Positions 1-9,325 are shown, numbered from the stretch's first letter. The stretch is DNA of 64,000 nt from WUQU01 sp038849025 (GCA_038849025.1 JAWCNE010000002.1:1-64000), one strand, 5' to 3'. The notes: generated by a model from the sequence alone, not told the origin. Made by a program: numbers and translations.

Positions 1-1
1 G

Positions 2-592
2 TTAATCCAGCAGTTGCCAAAAGCGGAAAAATCCCCAATCCTAGAACAGTTAGGCTTAGAACCAAAAACCTACGCGCTATTAACAGCTCACAGACCAGAA
101 AACGTGGACAACCCAGAAAACCTAAAAACAATAGTAGAAGCCATGATAAGGCTAAACCAACTAACCATAGTTTTCCCAGCCCACCCAAGAACCCAAAAAC
201 AACTCCGCAAAACAAGACTACTCCCAAAACTGGAAAAACAAAAACACATTAGGCTTATAAAACCCCTAGGCTACCATGAAACACTAAAACTGATAAAAAA
301 CGCAAAGCTAATCCTAACAGACTCTGGCGGAATGCAGAAAGAAGCTTTCTGGCTAAAAACCCCATGCATAACGCTCCGCGAAACAACAGAATGGCCCGAA
401 ACAGTACAGCTTGGAGCCAACAGCCTAACAGGAGCCAACCCACAAAAAATAACAAAAACAGCAGCCGAAATCCTAGAAAAAGAGGAAGAAACACTTGAAA
501 AGCTTAAAAAACTGCCAAACCCCTTCGGAGACGGAAACGCCTCCCAAAAAATAATAGCGGCAATCAAATCTTTCCAGAAAGAATCATATTAA
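2..592 (+). CDS. wecB: UDP-N-acetylglucosamine 2-epimerase, 5' part cut off by the window edge
   Basis: The reading frame is open from the first bases, so only the C-terminal ~195 residues of a ~360-residue protein are present; the internal TTG at 14 is not the true start. Visible family signatures are the TAHRPENVDNP segment and the LTDSGGMQKEA substrate-binding segment followed by TLRETTEWPE, the hallmark of non-hydrolysing UDP-GlcNAc 2-epimerases (UDP-GlcNAc to UDP-ManNAc, cytoplasmic). The product would feed surface-glycan synthesis, which fits the glycosyltransferase and flippase genes that follow. Its 3' end overlaps the convergent glycosyltransferase gene by 29 bases. Function is confident; nothing can be said about the real start. 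Confidence 0.93.
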   Translation, partial: LIQQLPKAEKSPILEQLGLEPKTYALLTAHRPENVDNPENLKTIVEAMIRLNQLTIVFPAHPRTQKQLRKTRLLPKLEKQKHIRLIKPLGYHETLKLIKNAKLILTDSGGMQKEAFWLKTPCITLRETTEWPETVQLGANSLTGANPQKITKTAAEILEKEEETLEKLKKLPNPFGDGNASQKIIAAIKSFQKESY

Positions 593-1622
593 ACAACTCG
601 ATAATCTTCTTTTCAGAATACTCCTCCCAAGTCCTACGCTTAGGCCTGGGAACTTCACCACGCAAAGCCCTCAAAATGCCGTCAGCCATCTCATCCTCAC
701 CAACCAGCAAGTATTCACTGGATTCCGCAACACCACAAGCAACAATAGGCTTCTCAAAAAACATATACTCAGAAAACTTGCTGACACCCTCCTCATTATA
801 GTAAACCGAGAAAGGAGACTTATACCTAGGCGCAACACAAACATCTGAAGCCTCAATAAAACTCGGAATACTCCTATGAGATTGCCAACCAAACAACATA
901 ACCCGTTTAGGGAACTTATCAGCAAAAGCCTTTAGCAGCTCATAAAAAGGTCCATCGCCAACAATCCAAAACACAACCGCAGCGTCTCGCCTAAACACGT
1001 CCTCCATAATCTTCGGCAGCAAATCAGCACCCTCCACATGTGTTAACTTACCCACAAACAAAACAACCCTATCATTAACGCTGCACCCACAACGCCTCCT
1101 AAACTCTTCCCTCGGAATCACGTTTTTCCCAAAACTTTCCAACGGATAATTTGGAATAACAAAAGTCGGCTTCCCATAATCCTTAACACGCCCAAAAAGC
1201 CTACTCGTAGTCAAAGTGACAACCCAAGCATGCTTTAGAGCCAAACGCTCAAAAATAGACGTAAAACGAACCCAAGGACCCCTTCCAAACTCTTGCGCTA
1301 CTTCTATAGCCCATGGAGAACGATACTCCAAAATGTAACGCTTCCGCCGCAAAATCAAAGGGAAAACCAAAACATCAGGACAATTAGCAACCCAGAACAA
1401 ATCACCACGAACAAAAAAAATCTGGAAAACCACAGCAAAATAATTCAAAAAAGCAAAAAACAAACGCCCAACCCTACTACCGCGATACACAAACCTAAAC
1501 CAAGGAAGCATAACGCTAAAATCCACATTCCTAACCTTTCTAAGGCTATAAGCAATCTTCCTTATCCTAGGATACTTCAGAGGATCCAACGCCACATAAA
1601 CAACACGCAAAGAATCACCCAT
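564..1622 (-). CDS. glycosyltransferase family 4 (GT-B fold)
   Basis: A 352-residue retaining GT-B glycosyltransferase of the GT4/group 1 type. The N-terminal half (to about residue 170) is the acceptor domain; the C-terminal half has the FVGKLTHVEGADLL and VGDGPFYELL strands and an E-rich nucleotide-sugar pocket around DVCVAPRYKSPFSVYY and SKFSEYMFFEKPIVA. It lies 2 bases downstream of the Alg14/13-like gene on the same strand, so the two are probably co-transcribed, and it converges on the wecB-like gene. Role is inferred as sugar transfer during lipid-linked or S-layer glycan assembly; donor and acceptor cannot be read from the sequence. ATG start at 1622. Confidence 0.88.
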   Translation of the reverse strand: MGDSLRVVYVALDPLKYPRIRKIAYSLRKVRNVDFSVMLPWFRFVYRGSRVGRLFFAFLNYFAVVFQIFFVRGDLFWVANCPDVLVFPLILRRKRYILEYRSPWAIEVAQEFGRGPWVRFTSIFERLALKHAWVVTLTTSRLFGRVKDYGKPTFVIPNYPLESFGKNVIPREEFRRRCGCSVNDRVVLFVGKLTHVEGADLLPKIMEDVFRRDAAVVFWIVGDGPFYELLKAFADKFPKRVMLFGWQSHRSIPSFIEASDVCVAPRYKSPFSVYYNEEGVSKFSEYMFFEKPIVACGVAESSEYLLVGEDEMADGILRALRGEVPRPKRRTWEEYSEKKIIELFNMILSGKI

Positions 1623-1624
1623 TC

Positions 1625-2593
1625 CTAAAACCTCAAAATCATTTCAGCAAGTTTCCCGGCACCATCCTCAAACACAGGCAAGCTTCTCCTCTTCGCTTCC
1701 TCAATGGCTTTCAACAAGCTTTCCAATTTCACATCCCACACAAAAACAGCATTAACCTTCTCCGCAAAAATCTCCGCATCAGACCTGCCCACAGTTCTTT
1801 TCCACTCCGGATTAAGAACCATAACCATCGGTTTTCTATAAACCAAAGCCTCAAGGGCCGTGGACCCAAAATGCGTAACCACAACATCAGCACCAGCCAC
1901 AAGCTCATAAAACCTTGCAGAATACTCTAGGATTTTCCATTCAGGATGCCGTCTCCTATAAGGTTCCGGATCAACCCTGCCAGTTTGCAGCACAACATTC
2001 CCTAATTCACTTTCAGAAACTGCATCGAAAAGCTGCTTATGTCCCAATGTGCCGCCTGTTACAAGAATATATCCGCCATTCCAAGGTTCAACTTCAGGTT
2101 TAGGAAGTAAAGGTCCAACTACAATGCCTTTTTTTAAAAGTCTCTTCTGCTCTTCCCACTGCAGCACAGTGACAGCTGAAAAAGGCTGTAGAAGAAGCGC
2201 TGTTTTGGAAGGCTTTGTAAATCGGACAGAGCTCTCTATGTTAATTATGGGTATACCCCTCAACCAAGCCAAAAAACTAGGCGGCAAACAAAAGTTGCTA
2301 CCCGTGCTTACAACAACAGCAAATTTTCCAAGAACTTTCTTAAAAGAATCGAAAAACGCTTCAGCAAGTTTAGGGATAAACTCTCTTGCTGGAGTTTTTG
2401 CATCCCTAGGTTTCAAAAGGAAATTAACAGTGCCGAACCTGCCAAGCCTTTCCCGGCTTAAAACATCTCCTTCAGGAACAAGAAAATGCAAGTTCGCCCT
2501 ACCGTAAAGTCTCTGGGCTAAAGCATAACCATACCCCGTGTGACCGCCCCCACCCGCCAGAATCAACACATCCCTAGCTGCAACCAAATTCAT
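1625..2593 (-). CDS. Alg14/Alg13- or MurG-like UDP-GlcNAc transferase, single-chain form
   Basis: The ATG at 2593 gives a 322-residue protein beginning MNLVAARDVLILAGGGGHTGYG, where the glycine-rich loop is the Alg14/MurG-type N-terminal signature. The C-terminal half carries ILVTGGTLGHKQLFDAV and ADVVVTHFGSTALEAL, the Alg13/GT28 donor-binding half. In eukaryotes these halves are two proteins (membrane Alg14 plus catalytic Alg13) that add the second GlcNAc to dolichol-PP-GlcNAc; here they appear fused in MurG order. A further in-frame TTG upstream would overlap the divergent flippase gene and adds no conserved sequence, so it was rejected. Likely role is an early step in lipid-linked oligosaccharide synthesis. 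The fold is clear, the exact acceptor is inferred. Confidence 0.82.
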   Translation of the reverse strand: MNLVAARDVLILAGGGGHTGYGYALAQRLYGRANLHFLVPEGDVLSRERLGRFGTVNFLLKPRDAKTPAREFIPKLAEAFFDSFKKVLGKFAVVVSTGSNFCLPPSFLAWLRGIPIINIESSVRFTKPSKTALLLQPFSAVTVLQWEEQKRLLKKGIVVGPLLPKPEVEPWNGGYILVTGGTLGHKQLFDAVSESELGNVVLQTGRVDPEPYRRRHPEWKILEYSARFYELVAGADVVVTHFGSTALEALVYRKPMVMVLNPEWKRTVGRSDAEIFAEKVNAVFVWDVKLESLLKAIEEAKRRSLPVFEDGAGKLAEMILRF

Positions 2594-2679
2594 CTCTCCA
2601 GCATTACAAATCAATAGTAAATTATTTAAAAACGTTAAGTGCTTCAAACACCAAAAATAGTACAATTTGGGGTCAGTCT

Positions 2680-4173
2680 TTGACAAAAAACGAGATTAGG
2701 CTTCAGTATTCAGGCTTTGTCATTTTTGCGGCTAAAATGCTAAGCATAGCCACGGGACTAGCCTTTCAGCTGATGATAGCTCGTTCAGCTACAACACATG
2801 AATATGGGATATGGTTCAATATAAGCGACATAACTGCTTATTTCACCATTTTAGCCGGTGTTTTCCCCTTCTGGGCTTTGAGGTTTACTGCGAGAGCCAA
2901 GCGAGGCGCCATTAAAACAGGACTCGCCACAAATTTAACACTATCAACGGTGGCAGCGCTGGCTTATCTCCTACTTACTCCATTAATAACTTCTACACTG
3001 GATATAAGCCAAAAATATGTTTTCTTATATTTACTGGCCTCAGCACAAATAGTTGAGGTTTACATACTCAACGCTTTAGAGTCATGCCTCCAAGCAAAGA
3101 TGCCCCATACAGTGGGCTATGGACTATTATTGGGAGAAATATGCAAGATAACTTTAGGTTATATGCTCATAATTAGGCTTCAGCTTTCGCTTTTGGGAGC
3201 TCTAACTAGCATGATAATCGGGGTTGCGGTTCAGCTAGCATTTTATTCAAAACTCTTAGCGGAAGAGTTGAAAGAGAAAGTGGAGTGGACTTATGTGAAA
3301 GAATGGACGAAGGGATCGGTTGCAAACATTTACTACGTTATAGGCAACCAGATAGCAGCTTTCATATTCATAATGTTATTCACTTATGGCGGAGAAGCCG
3401 CGAGGGGCAATTATGGTGCCGCAGCCCAAATAGCAAGCATAGTGACCTACTCATCTTTCCTAGCCTTCGCCTTATACCCAAAACTTCTAGCTGAAAAAAG
3501 CAGTCAAGACATATCCATATCCCTAAAAACCGTTTTGATGTTTGCAATACCCATGGCTGCGGGAATATTAGCCATACCAGACTCTTACCTCACCATTTTG
3601 AAAGGCGAATACAAGGAAGCATGGCCAATACTAATGGTTTTGGCAATCGACGCGCTCATAGCAGCAACCTCCACAACCTTCAGCTTTATTCTCTACGGAT
3701 TTGAAAGAGTAGACGAGAAAGCAAAAATATCCTTCAGAGAACTTGTTAAAAGTCCACTATTCATAGCCTTTTCCCTATCATATATTCACTCAGCAATAAC
3801 CTTGCCTACAACTTTCTATGTTTTAAAAAGTTATACACAAAATCAACCCTTATCATCCGCACTATCCGTGGCTATCATAAATTCTGCAACCCGTTTTGCC
3901 ATGTTCCTTATACTATATGCTATGGTTTGCAGAATAACAAAAATAAAAATTCCATGGAAAAATATTCTAAAATACGTTTTCGCCTCGGCTATCATGGCAA
4001 TGGTTCTCTACACAATCCCGCATCCAACTAGAATATACTTAACCTTGAGCGTGACAGCCTTAGGCGGAATAATATATTTTGCGATCCTCATGATAATAGA
4101 CAAGGAAGCGAGAATGCTGACTGAGTCGGTGTGGCAGGAAATAAAATTCAAAGTTAAAGGAGTAACAGCCTAA
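2680..4173 (+). CDS. polysaccharide/oligosaccharide flippase (Wzx/PST, MOP superfamily)
   Basis: A 497-residue, strongly hydrophobic protein with about 12-14 transmembrane segments and the family N-terminus (a YSGFVIFAAKMLSIATGLAF-type first helix followed by ARSATTHEYGIWF). It belongs to the Wzx/RfbX-like exporters that flip lipid-linked glycans across the membrane. The start is a TTG at 2680 with GGGG about 8 bases upstream. It is divergent from the Alg14/13-like gene, with a shared AT-rich promoter region at about 2594-2680, and overlaps the convergent TrmB gene by 4 bases. Together with the preceding genes it suggests an N-glycan or S-layer glycan assembly locus. Confidence 0.9.
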   Translation: MTKNEIRLQYSGFVIFAAKMLSIATGLAFQLMIARSATTHEYGIWFNISDITAYFTILAGVFPFWALRFTARAKRGAIKTGLATNLTLSTVAALAYLLLTPLITSTLDISQKYVFLYLLASAQIVEVYILNALESCLQAKMPHTVGYGLLLGEICKITLGYMLIIRLQLSLLGALTSMIIGVAVQLAFYSKLLAEELKEKVEWTYVKEWTKGSVANIYYVIGNQIAAFIFIMLFTYGGEAARGNYGAAAQIASIVTYSSFLAFALYPKLLAEKSSQDISISLKTVLMFAIPMAAGILAIPDSYLTILKGEYKEAWPILMVLAIDALIAATSTTFSFILYGFERVDEKAKISFRELVKSPLFIAFSLSYIHSAITLPTTFYVLKSYTQNQPLSSALSVAIINSATRFAMFLILYAMVCRITKIKIPWKNILKYVFASAIMAMVLYTIPHPTRIYLTLSVTALGGIIYFAILMIIDKEARMLTESVWQEIKFKVKGVTA

Positions 4174-5042
4174 GCATTGTTGTTCCAAAGTTCATTGAAA
4201 AGCATTTTTAGGGCTTTTATAAAAGCGTCATAATTTGTCCATAAGGCTGCGACCTTCTTCTTTCCATTCTCCTTCCTAATTAGTAAAAGCAATTGCTCAT
4301 TATCAGCCAGTATGAACGTTGGCAACTCTTCAGCATTCAAACGCGAATACCTGCTTCTCTTCAGTTTAGTCTTTTCTATGAAGAAGCATGTTTTGGGAGA
4401 ATAATTCGTTAAAAGCTGAATGTTTACACCCTTTTTAGATGCTTTTTCCAGTTTATCCAAAAACCCTGAATGGTAAAAGTTTGTAATGTCATATTCCGAT
4501 ATGAATACTGATAGTTCTTTCTCAGCTTTGTCTAGGATTTCATCCGCTTTTAGGCTTATTTGCTCTTCACCTTCTAATATTTGGAAAACCTCTTTTCTCT
4601 CAAGCTCGATTTCAGATTTTGGAAGAGACAGCCAAATGTTCACTAAACTTTCTCTTTTTTTCTCCAGAAAGTTCAATTTCATTCTCTTGGTTTCTATGAG
4701 TATGTCTAAAGCCTTCTCAAAGGATGTGGCTATGAACTTTAAGGGCTTTTCGAAAACAGACGAGATTAATCCTCTCTTTTCTAAATCCCGTAGAATTCTG
4801 TAGGTTTCAGTCCTGTGAAGGGACAAAGCCTCAGAAATTTCGCTTGCCTTATGCTCACCAGTTCTTGCAAGATAAATGTAAACTTTTACTTCATTCTTTG
4901 ACAGCCCAAGCCCCCGAAGAGCCCTCTCAATAAGTTCTATAGATTTAACTGATTCCTTGTCAGCCTTTACGAATCTCCATAATCCGCTGTTCTCATCGTA
5001 AAGCTTCATTATGCCCTCAGGTTTTTCGACGGATAACTCCAT
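4170..5042 (-). CDS. TrmB-family transcriptional regulator
   Basis: A 290-residue protein. Residues ~38-105 form a winged helix: LGLSKNEVKVYIYLARTGEH, then the recognition region LHRTETYRILRDLEKRGLI. A coiled segment (~115-135) and a C-terminal PLD-like TrmB sensor half (~150-290) follow. TrmB proteins are archaeal sugar- or metabolite-responsive repressors/activators. An AAGGGG ribosome site lies 6 bases before the ATG at 5042, with a TATA-like ATATAA just upstream. No sugar operon adjoins; the target could be the neighbouring glycan genes, but this is unproven. DNA-binding function is confident, ligand unknown. Confidence 0.88.
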   Translation of the reverse strand: MELSVEKPEGIMKLYDENSGLWRFVKADKESVKSIELIERALRGLGLSKNEVKVYIYLARTGEHKASEISEALSLHRTETYRILRDLEKRGLISSVFEKPLKFIATSFEKALDILIETKRMKLNFLEKKRESLVNIWLSLPKSEIELERKEVFQILEGEEQISLKADEILDKAEKELSVFISEYDITNFYHSGFLDKLEKASKKGVNIQLLTNYSPKTCFFIEKTKLKRSRYSRLNAEELPTFILADNEQLLLLIRKENGKKKVAALWTNYDAFIKALKMLFNELWNNNA

Positions 5043-5141
5043 TTAAACCCCTTATATGCCTGCTCCTATTCCAATTCAGAAACCGATTCCGCGTATTCTA
5101 TATTTTATACTTCTGAATTTAAAATATGAATTAAAAATAAA

Positions 5142-5206
5142 GGTGTTATTTGCTATTATGGCTTTTGTTTGTTGAGCGTTCTAATCATTGATTAGTGCGT
5201 AACACC
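5142..5206. repeat. nested inverted repeats in the 5.05-5.28 kb intergenic region
   Basis: GGTGTTA at 5142-5148 is complementary to TAACACC at 5200-5206, and between them lies a perfect 15-base palindrome, CTAATCATTGATTAG, at 5181-5195. The element lies upstream of the two coiled-coil genes and behind the divergent TrmB gene. It could be an operator for a dimeric regulator or a structured leader; the sequence alone does not decide. The rest of 5043-5288 is AT-rich with no gene. Confidence 0.35.
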
Positions 5207-5288
5207 CCGCCACATACTAATTCTATTATCTCCTTCAATCCCTTCTGATTAGATAGCTGGATTATCTAAAAATTCGGTGAGTTGTTTC

Positions 5289-5939
5289 ATGGAGAGAAAA
5301 GACTCAAAAGTGGATGAGGGACAGAGGCGTGAAGAAAGCCTAGAGGAAAGTGTTGAAGAGGCATACTTTTTCCATCCCATGCAGTTTTCTGAAGGCGGCG
5401 AGGAAGTTCTAGACATAGAGGAAATAGAGAAGCATAAAGCTGAATTTGAACAGAAGCTGCAGGAACTATTGAAAAGTATAAGTGAGGAAACTTTGCAGTT
5501 AAGTGAGTTTTTAATGGAAGAAGATAAGCTGGTTAGAGAACTTTGCGATTCTCTGCGGCAGGTTTTGAAAAGACTTAATGTGTCTTTTAACATTCCGCCA
5601 AGAGAAATGCCCCTAAAGGTTAAAGTGAAAAAAGTAATTTTAAATGAAGAATGCCATCTAATACTAGTCTACGAAAAAGGTGAAGTGCACTCTGCATTTT
5701 TAGCTGAATATCCTCCAGAAATTGTTATGGCCACTTTGCTTGTTGTGATGCCGGAACTAGCCAAAGTTATAATGTTATATAGGAAGAAAATAAGCGCCAG
5801 AGTTAGCTTCTTCGGGAGAATAAAGAAAGAGCTGAAAAATGTTGTAAAAGCTATTATCGGCGGCAGGGAAGACTTGAAGATTCAAGAATCCATGGATGTT
5901 GTTGAAACTTCGCTGAGAAGTGAGAGCCCAGAGGAATAA
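5289..5939 (+). CDS. conserved-looking hypothetical protein with coiled coil
   Basis: A 216-residue protein I do not recognise. The ATG at 5289 is preferred over the in-frame GTG at 5277 because a GGTGA ribosome site lies at 5276-5280, 8 bases before the ATG. The first ~110 residues are highly charged and helical (heptad-like IEEIEKHKAEFEQKLQELL). Residues ~115-170 look like a small beta/alpha domain (KVKKVILNEECHLILVYEKG). No membrane segment or signal peptide. It is followed 17 bases later by another unknown coiled-coil gene and the two converge on the VWA/MoxR pair, so a shared chaperone-like or assembly role is possible but speculative. Confidence 0.7.
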   Translation: MERKDSKVDEGQRREESLEESVEEAYFFHPMQFSEGGEEVLDIEEIEKHKAEFEQKLQELLKSISEETLQLSEFLMEEDKLVRELCDSLRQVLKRLNVSFNIPPREMPLKVKVKKVILNEECHLILVYEKGEVHSAFLAEYPPEIVMATLLVVMPELAKVIMLYRKKISARVSFFGRIKKELKNVVKAIIGGREDLKIQESMDVVETSLRSESPEE

Positions 5940-5956
5940 AGTTCAGGGTGAAGAGT

Positions 5957-6496
5957 ATGGATGGGCCTTTAACGGAAATAAGAACGTTTTATTCCATCAA
6001 AGAGATTCGAGAAATGGTAGAGGAGGAGGTAAATCAGTACAAGATGTTGTTAGAAGATTATAGCCAATGGTTAGGCACACTTTTAAGGAGCCCAGAATCC
6101 TCGAAAGATCAAGAGTGGGTTAAAAGGGCTTCTGAATTGCAAAAAGTTTTGAAGTCTGGCGGCAGTAAAGGGGGTAAAAAAGAAGGAAAGCAGCAAGCTT
6201 CAGCCTCCACAGAGTGGGTTGAATTTAAGGATTTGCTACTTTGTGCTGATGATTTTGGGGAAGTGGAAATAATTTTTGAGGCTATTGAAGAACTTAAAAA
6301 CAAGATAGACAAGCTTGAGAAAATTAAAAATGCTTTAACAGACTTGGAACGCTATGGCTTGGGGAAAAACGTGATTTATATAACATATATCCGGAATGGG
6401 GTTCCTGAAAAGATAGCTTTCAGACTTAAGAAAGGCTTAGAAAATGAGGAAAAATTCAAGTTTGTTGCGGATTTTTCAGTAGTAAAGCGAATGTGA
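5957..6496 (+). CDS. hypothetical coiled-coil protein
   Basis: A 179-residue protein of unknown function. The ATG at 5957 is chosen because AGGGTGA at 5945-5951 sits 5 bases upstream; the GTG at 5948 would lie inside this ribosome site. It has an N-terminal helix (IKEIREMVEEEVNQYKMLLE), a low-complexity Gly/Lys linker (SGGSKGGKKEGKQQ, ~residues 71-84), a second coiled coil (IEELKNKIDKLEKIKNAL) and a short C-terminal beta-rich tail ending FVADFSVVKRM. It lies in tandem with the preceding unknown gene (17-base gap) and converges with the VWA protein gene (25-base gap). The two unknown genes share a general architecture (coil plus small beta domain). Confidence 0.68.
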   Translation: MDGPLTEIRTFYSIKEIREMVEEEVNQYKMLLEDYSQWLGTLLRSPESSKDQEWVKRASELQKVLKSGGSKGGKKEGKQQASASTEWVEFKDLLLCADDFGEVEIIFEAIEELKNKIDKLEKIKNALTDLERYGLGKNVIYITYIRNGVPEKIAFRLKKGLENEEKFKFVADFSVVKRM

Positions 6497-6521
6497 CGCT
6501 TTGCTATGCTCAGCGCCTTAA

Positions 6522-8213
6522 CTAACTTGCACTGTACTCAATGAAGGCTTTTGTGAACTTTTTCATTAAATCAAAGGGATTTTCAACAACACAGTTAGTT
6601 CTCACATATTGTCTAACAGCGGTGCTGTTTACCCCTATGCCTATTATGCCTATGCCCATCCGCTCAATCTTCTTAATGTTCTCCTTCAATTTTTCTCCTG
6701 CATTTTCATATCCAGCTGGGAAAAAATCTGAAACAACAACTAGGACGCGTGCTTCTTCTAAGCGACCCTTCAAGGCTTTAGCTGCAAGCAAAAGGGCGTC
6801 AGGCAAGTATGTGAAGCCTCCGTGGTTTAATCCTCCTATTCTTGCCCTCACATGGGCGTCGTACCTTTCTGAAAAGTCTTTTATGATGTAGAATTTGTTG
6901 TTGAAGGCGTACATTCCCCATGAATTCTGGTTGAGAATTAGCGTTTTGGCAACTTCAGCTAAGCAAAGGGCTATGCCTCGAACTTCGCCTTTGAACATGT
7001 TTAGGCTGTGGCTTGCGTCTATAAGTATGGACCATGCGTCTTCTCTGGTTTGGAGTTCTTCCCGTACAAAAATGTCGGTTCGCTGGCTTTTACTTGCAAT
7101 AACTTGTATGGCCTCTTGCAGGTCGACGAATCCGCTCTCTTGTTTGAAGTCTTCGCCGCTGACGTTTTTTAAAAGCCTTAACTGATGCATTATTCGCCTA
7201 ATGGGACTGCTTAGAAGTTCCCTTCTCCTTTGAAATTCAGCATAATCCTCTTTTGGAAAGGCGAAATCTTCAAACTGTGTATCTTTCCCCGTTTCAATAT
7301 AGCCTTTTAAAATTTTGAGTTGAGAGTTTTCGCGTTCCTGCCATGCAGTTAAAGCCTGATGGGCATCATTTCCTTCTAAGGTTTGCAGAGCGTTTTTTAG
7401 TTGTTGCTCATCTTTAAATTCAGGTTCCATTGTTTGAAGCGTTTCAGCGAGAAGCCCTTGAATTTCTTTTTCTTCAGGTATTTGTCCTTCGTAGAACAGG
7501 TCATTGGTCCCGTGGCTTTCCGCATATAATAGTGAGGGAACTTCAAAGGTTTGACCGTAGGCTGATAAGGCATCATATATTTTATTAGCGTAATCCACTT
7601 TGTCGTCCGCTGTGGGGTTTTCCCGGATTTTTCGCAGCATAGATGTTATAGCTTCAACATCGGTGAGGACATCATTTTTCAGTTTCCCTTTAATTTTTCC
7701 AACATTATAGTTTAGTAGTGTTAGAGCCATAACTCGTGAAACATCACTTGAAAGTTTTTCGGCGCTTTTCATTCTGATGAAAGTGATCACATTAGCGTAG
7801 GCTATTTCTGGAAGCATCCATCTAAAAGACTGCTTCAAATGCTTAGTGAGTATGGCGTCTTCAATTAAGCTGACTGCAAAAGTGGATAGATTCAGCTGTT
7901 TCCCGCGGGCCCATTTAGAATAGACTGAAAAGTCTGATAGAAGAGAGTGTAAACTTAGATGGTAGACCGATGATTTAAATAGGTACCAAATGATTTTCTT
8001 GTGGGTTGGGTTTTCTAGGTTAAATTTTAATCCTTGAAAAATGACATGCTTATCATTCAACTTTTTTGGCTTAATTAAGTGAAGAACATAACCTCTTTCA
8101 TCTTTTCCAAGATAAGGATATCTTAATTCGTCATGAAAGAGGATTTTGAGTTCATTGTAAGATTTCTTTGTAACTTGAAGAGTGGTTGACCAAGCAAAAT
8201 CAAAAAAATTCAA
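6522..8213 (-). CDS. VWA-domain protein (CoxE/BatA-like partner of MoxR AAA+ ATPase)
   Basis: A 563-residue cytoplasmic protein. The C-terminal ~170 residues form a von Willebrand A domain with a full metal-ion-dependent adhesion site: DASHS at 399-403, the Thr in GGFTYLPDALLLA, and VVVSDF. The long N-terminal region is helical and unrecognised. It lies 20 bases downstream of the MoxR-type ATPase gene on the same strand, the classic MoxR-VWA pairing that inserts metals or remodels protein complexes. The start is a TTG at 8213 with only a weak ribosome site, so translation is probably coupled to the upstream gene. The client is unknown. Confidence 0.86.
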   Translation of the reverse strand: MNFFDFAWSTTLQVTKKSYNELKILFHDELRYPYLGKDERGYVLHLIKPKKLNDKHVIFQGLKFNLENPTHKKIIWYLFKSSVYHLSLHSLLSDFSVYSKWARGKQLNLSTFAVSLIEDAILTKHLKQSFRWMLPEIAYANVITFIRMKSAEKLSSDVSRVMALTLLNYNVGKIKGKLKNDVLTDVEAITSMLRKIRENPTADDKVDYANKIYDALSAYGQTFEVPSLLYAESHGTNDLFYEGQIPEEKEIQGLLAETLQTMEPEFKDEQQLKNALQTLEGNDAHQALTAWQERENSQLKILKGYIETGKDTQFEDFAFPKEDYAEFQRRRELLSSPIRRIMHQLRLLKNVSGEDFKQESGFVDLQEAIQVIASKSQRTDIFVREELQTREDAWSILIDASHSLNMFKGEVRGIALCLAEVAKTLILNQNSWGMYAFNNKFYIIKDFSERYDAHVRARIGGLNHGGFTYLPDALLLAAKALKGRLEEARVLVVVSDFFPAGYENAGEKLKENIKKIERMGIGIIGIGVNSTAVRQYVRTNCVVENPFDLMKKFTKAFIEYSAS

Positions 8214-8233
8214 GATTAACCCATTTTCTCCGC

Positions 8234-9325
8234 TTAAGGTGAGCTGAAAACGGACTCAACTATCCGCTTTACCACTGCTTGAACTTCCACATCATCACTT
8301 GTGGTTCCAACAATTGTTTCCACCGCTGCTTCGATGGGTGTGCACCCGTCCGCGATCAATGTCGCCCAATTGATTAAATCCCCCGGTGAAGGCCCATAGG
8401 GTAGGTCGCCGTTTTTATATTGTCTCCGCAGTTCGGCTCCTGTGCGAACTATTTTTTCTGCTGTTTTTTTGTCGATGCCGCTTCTCTTGGCGATTAATTC
8501 TACTTCGTCTTGGGATATTTTGTCGCCTACGCTTAGGTAGTCGAAGTTTATCCAAACAGACATGCGTCTTCTAAGGGCTGCGTTTAATGGTTTTGTTCCA
8601 ACGAATTCGGCTGAAAAAGGGTTCATAGAAATTACCAAGTACCCATATGGATGTCTATGCACTATTTCGTTGTCCTTTTCCGTTAAAACTATGTGTCCTC
8701 TCGTGTCTAAAACTGGGTTAAGTCTAGAGGCTATGTCCTGCTTCATCATGTTGGCCTCGTCTAAATAGAGGATTCCTCCATTTCTGCACCACATCACTAT
8801 TTGTCCATCAATCCAGTTTTCCTTTCCAAGGCCTATGTATCTTCCGAAAAGGTCGTATGCTGACGTCTGTAAGCCGCAGTTTATTTCCCATATGGGCAGC
8901 TCACAGAGTTCAGCTATTAAATATACTATGTGGGTTTTTCCGGTTCCGCTTGGCCCAATTAAGGCGCACTGTTTAAAGTAATAAAGGGCGCGCACTATCC
9001 TCTCAACATAGTTAAAACCTTTGTCCACATATTCTGGAGTGTTTCGGGGAATAAGTGAACGCACAGATTCTGGAAACACGTATCCGGGGTGGAGATCATA
9101 CTTGTCTATGTGGTACTTTTTCCTAAGCTCTGCATTTATATACGAGTCTACTGTGGCTGTTTTGGTTATTGAAACGGATATTCTAGTGTCCTTTATTTCT
9201 GTGCGCGTTTGCTCCTCTTTAACGTATACGGCCTCGCTGGTTTTACGTTTTCCACCTTGATATCCAAAGCCCACGGCAACTGTGGCCATTGGTTTTTCTG
9301 CTAGTTTCTGCTTGCTTTGGGACAA
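8234..9325 (-). CDS. MoxR-family AAA+ ATPase
   Basis: A 363-residue protein. It has a Walker A motif GPSGTGKT (124-131), Walker B GGILYLDE (183-190), sensor-1 region VISMNPFSAEF and arginine-finger region LRRRMSVWINF, typical of MoxR/CbbQ/GvpN ATPases. The first ~75 residues are charged and low in predicted structure. The TTG at 9325 is supported by GAGGG 7 bases upstream; a later in-frame ATG lies at 9289. First gene of the pair with the VWA protein. Known relatives act as chaperones that activate metalloenzymes or complexes; the substrate here is not evident. Confidence 0.92.
   Translation of the reverse strand: MSQSKQKLAEKPMATVAVGFGYQGGKRKTSEAVYVKEEQTRTEIKDTRISVSITKTATVDSYINAELRKKYHIDKYDLHPGYVFPESVRSLIPRNTPEYVDKGFNYVERIVRALYYFKQCALIGPSGTGKTHIVYLIAELCELPIWEINCGLQTSAYDLFGRYIGLGKENWIDGQIVMWCRNGGILYLDEANMMKQDIASRLNPVLDTRGHIVLTEKDNEIVHRHPYGYLVISMNPFSAEFVGTKPLNAALRRRMSVWINFDYLSVGDKISQDEVELIAKRSGIDKKTAEKIVRTGAELRRQYKNGDLPYGPSPGDLINWATLIADGCTPIEAAVETIVGTTSDDVEVQAVVKRIVESVFSSP

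Noticed and set aside
2594..2686. Longer N-terminus of the Alg14/13-like gene
   Set aside because: It overlaps the divergent flippase start and shows no family conservation; the ATG at 2593 begins right at the glycine-rich loop.
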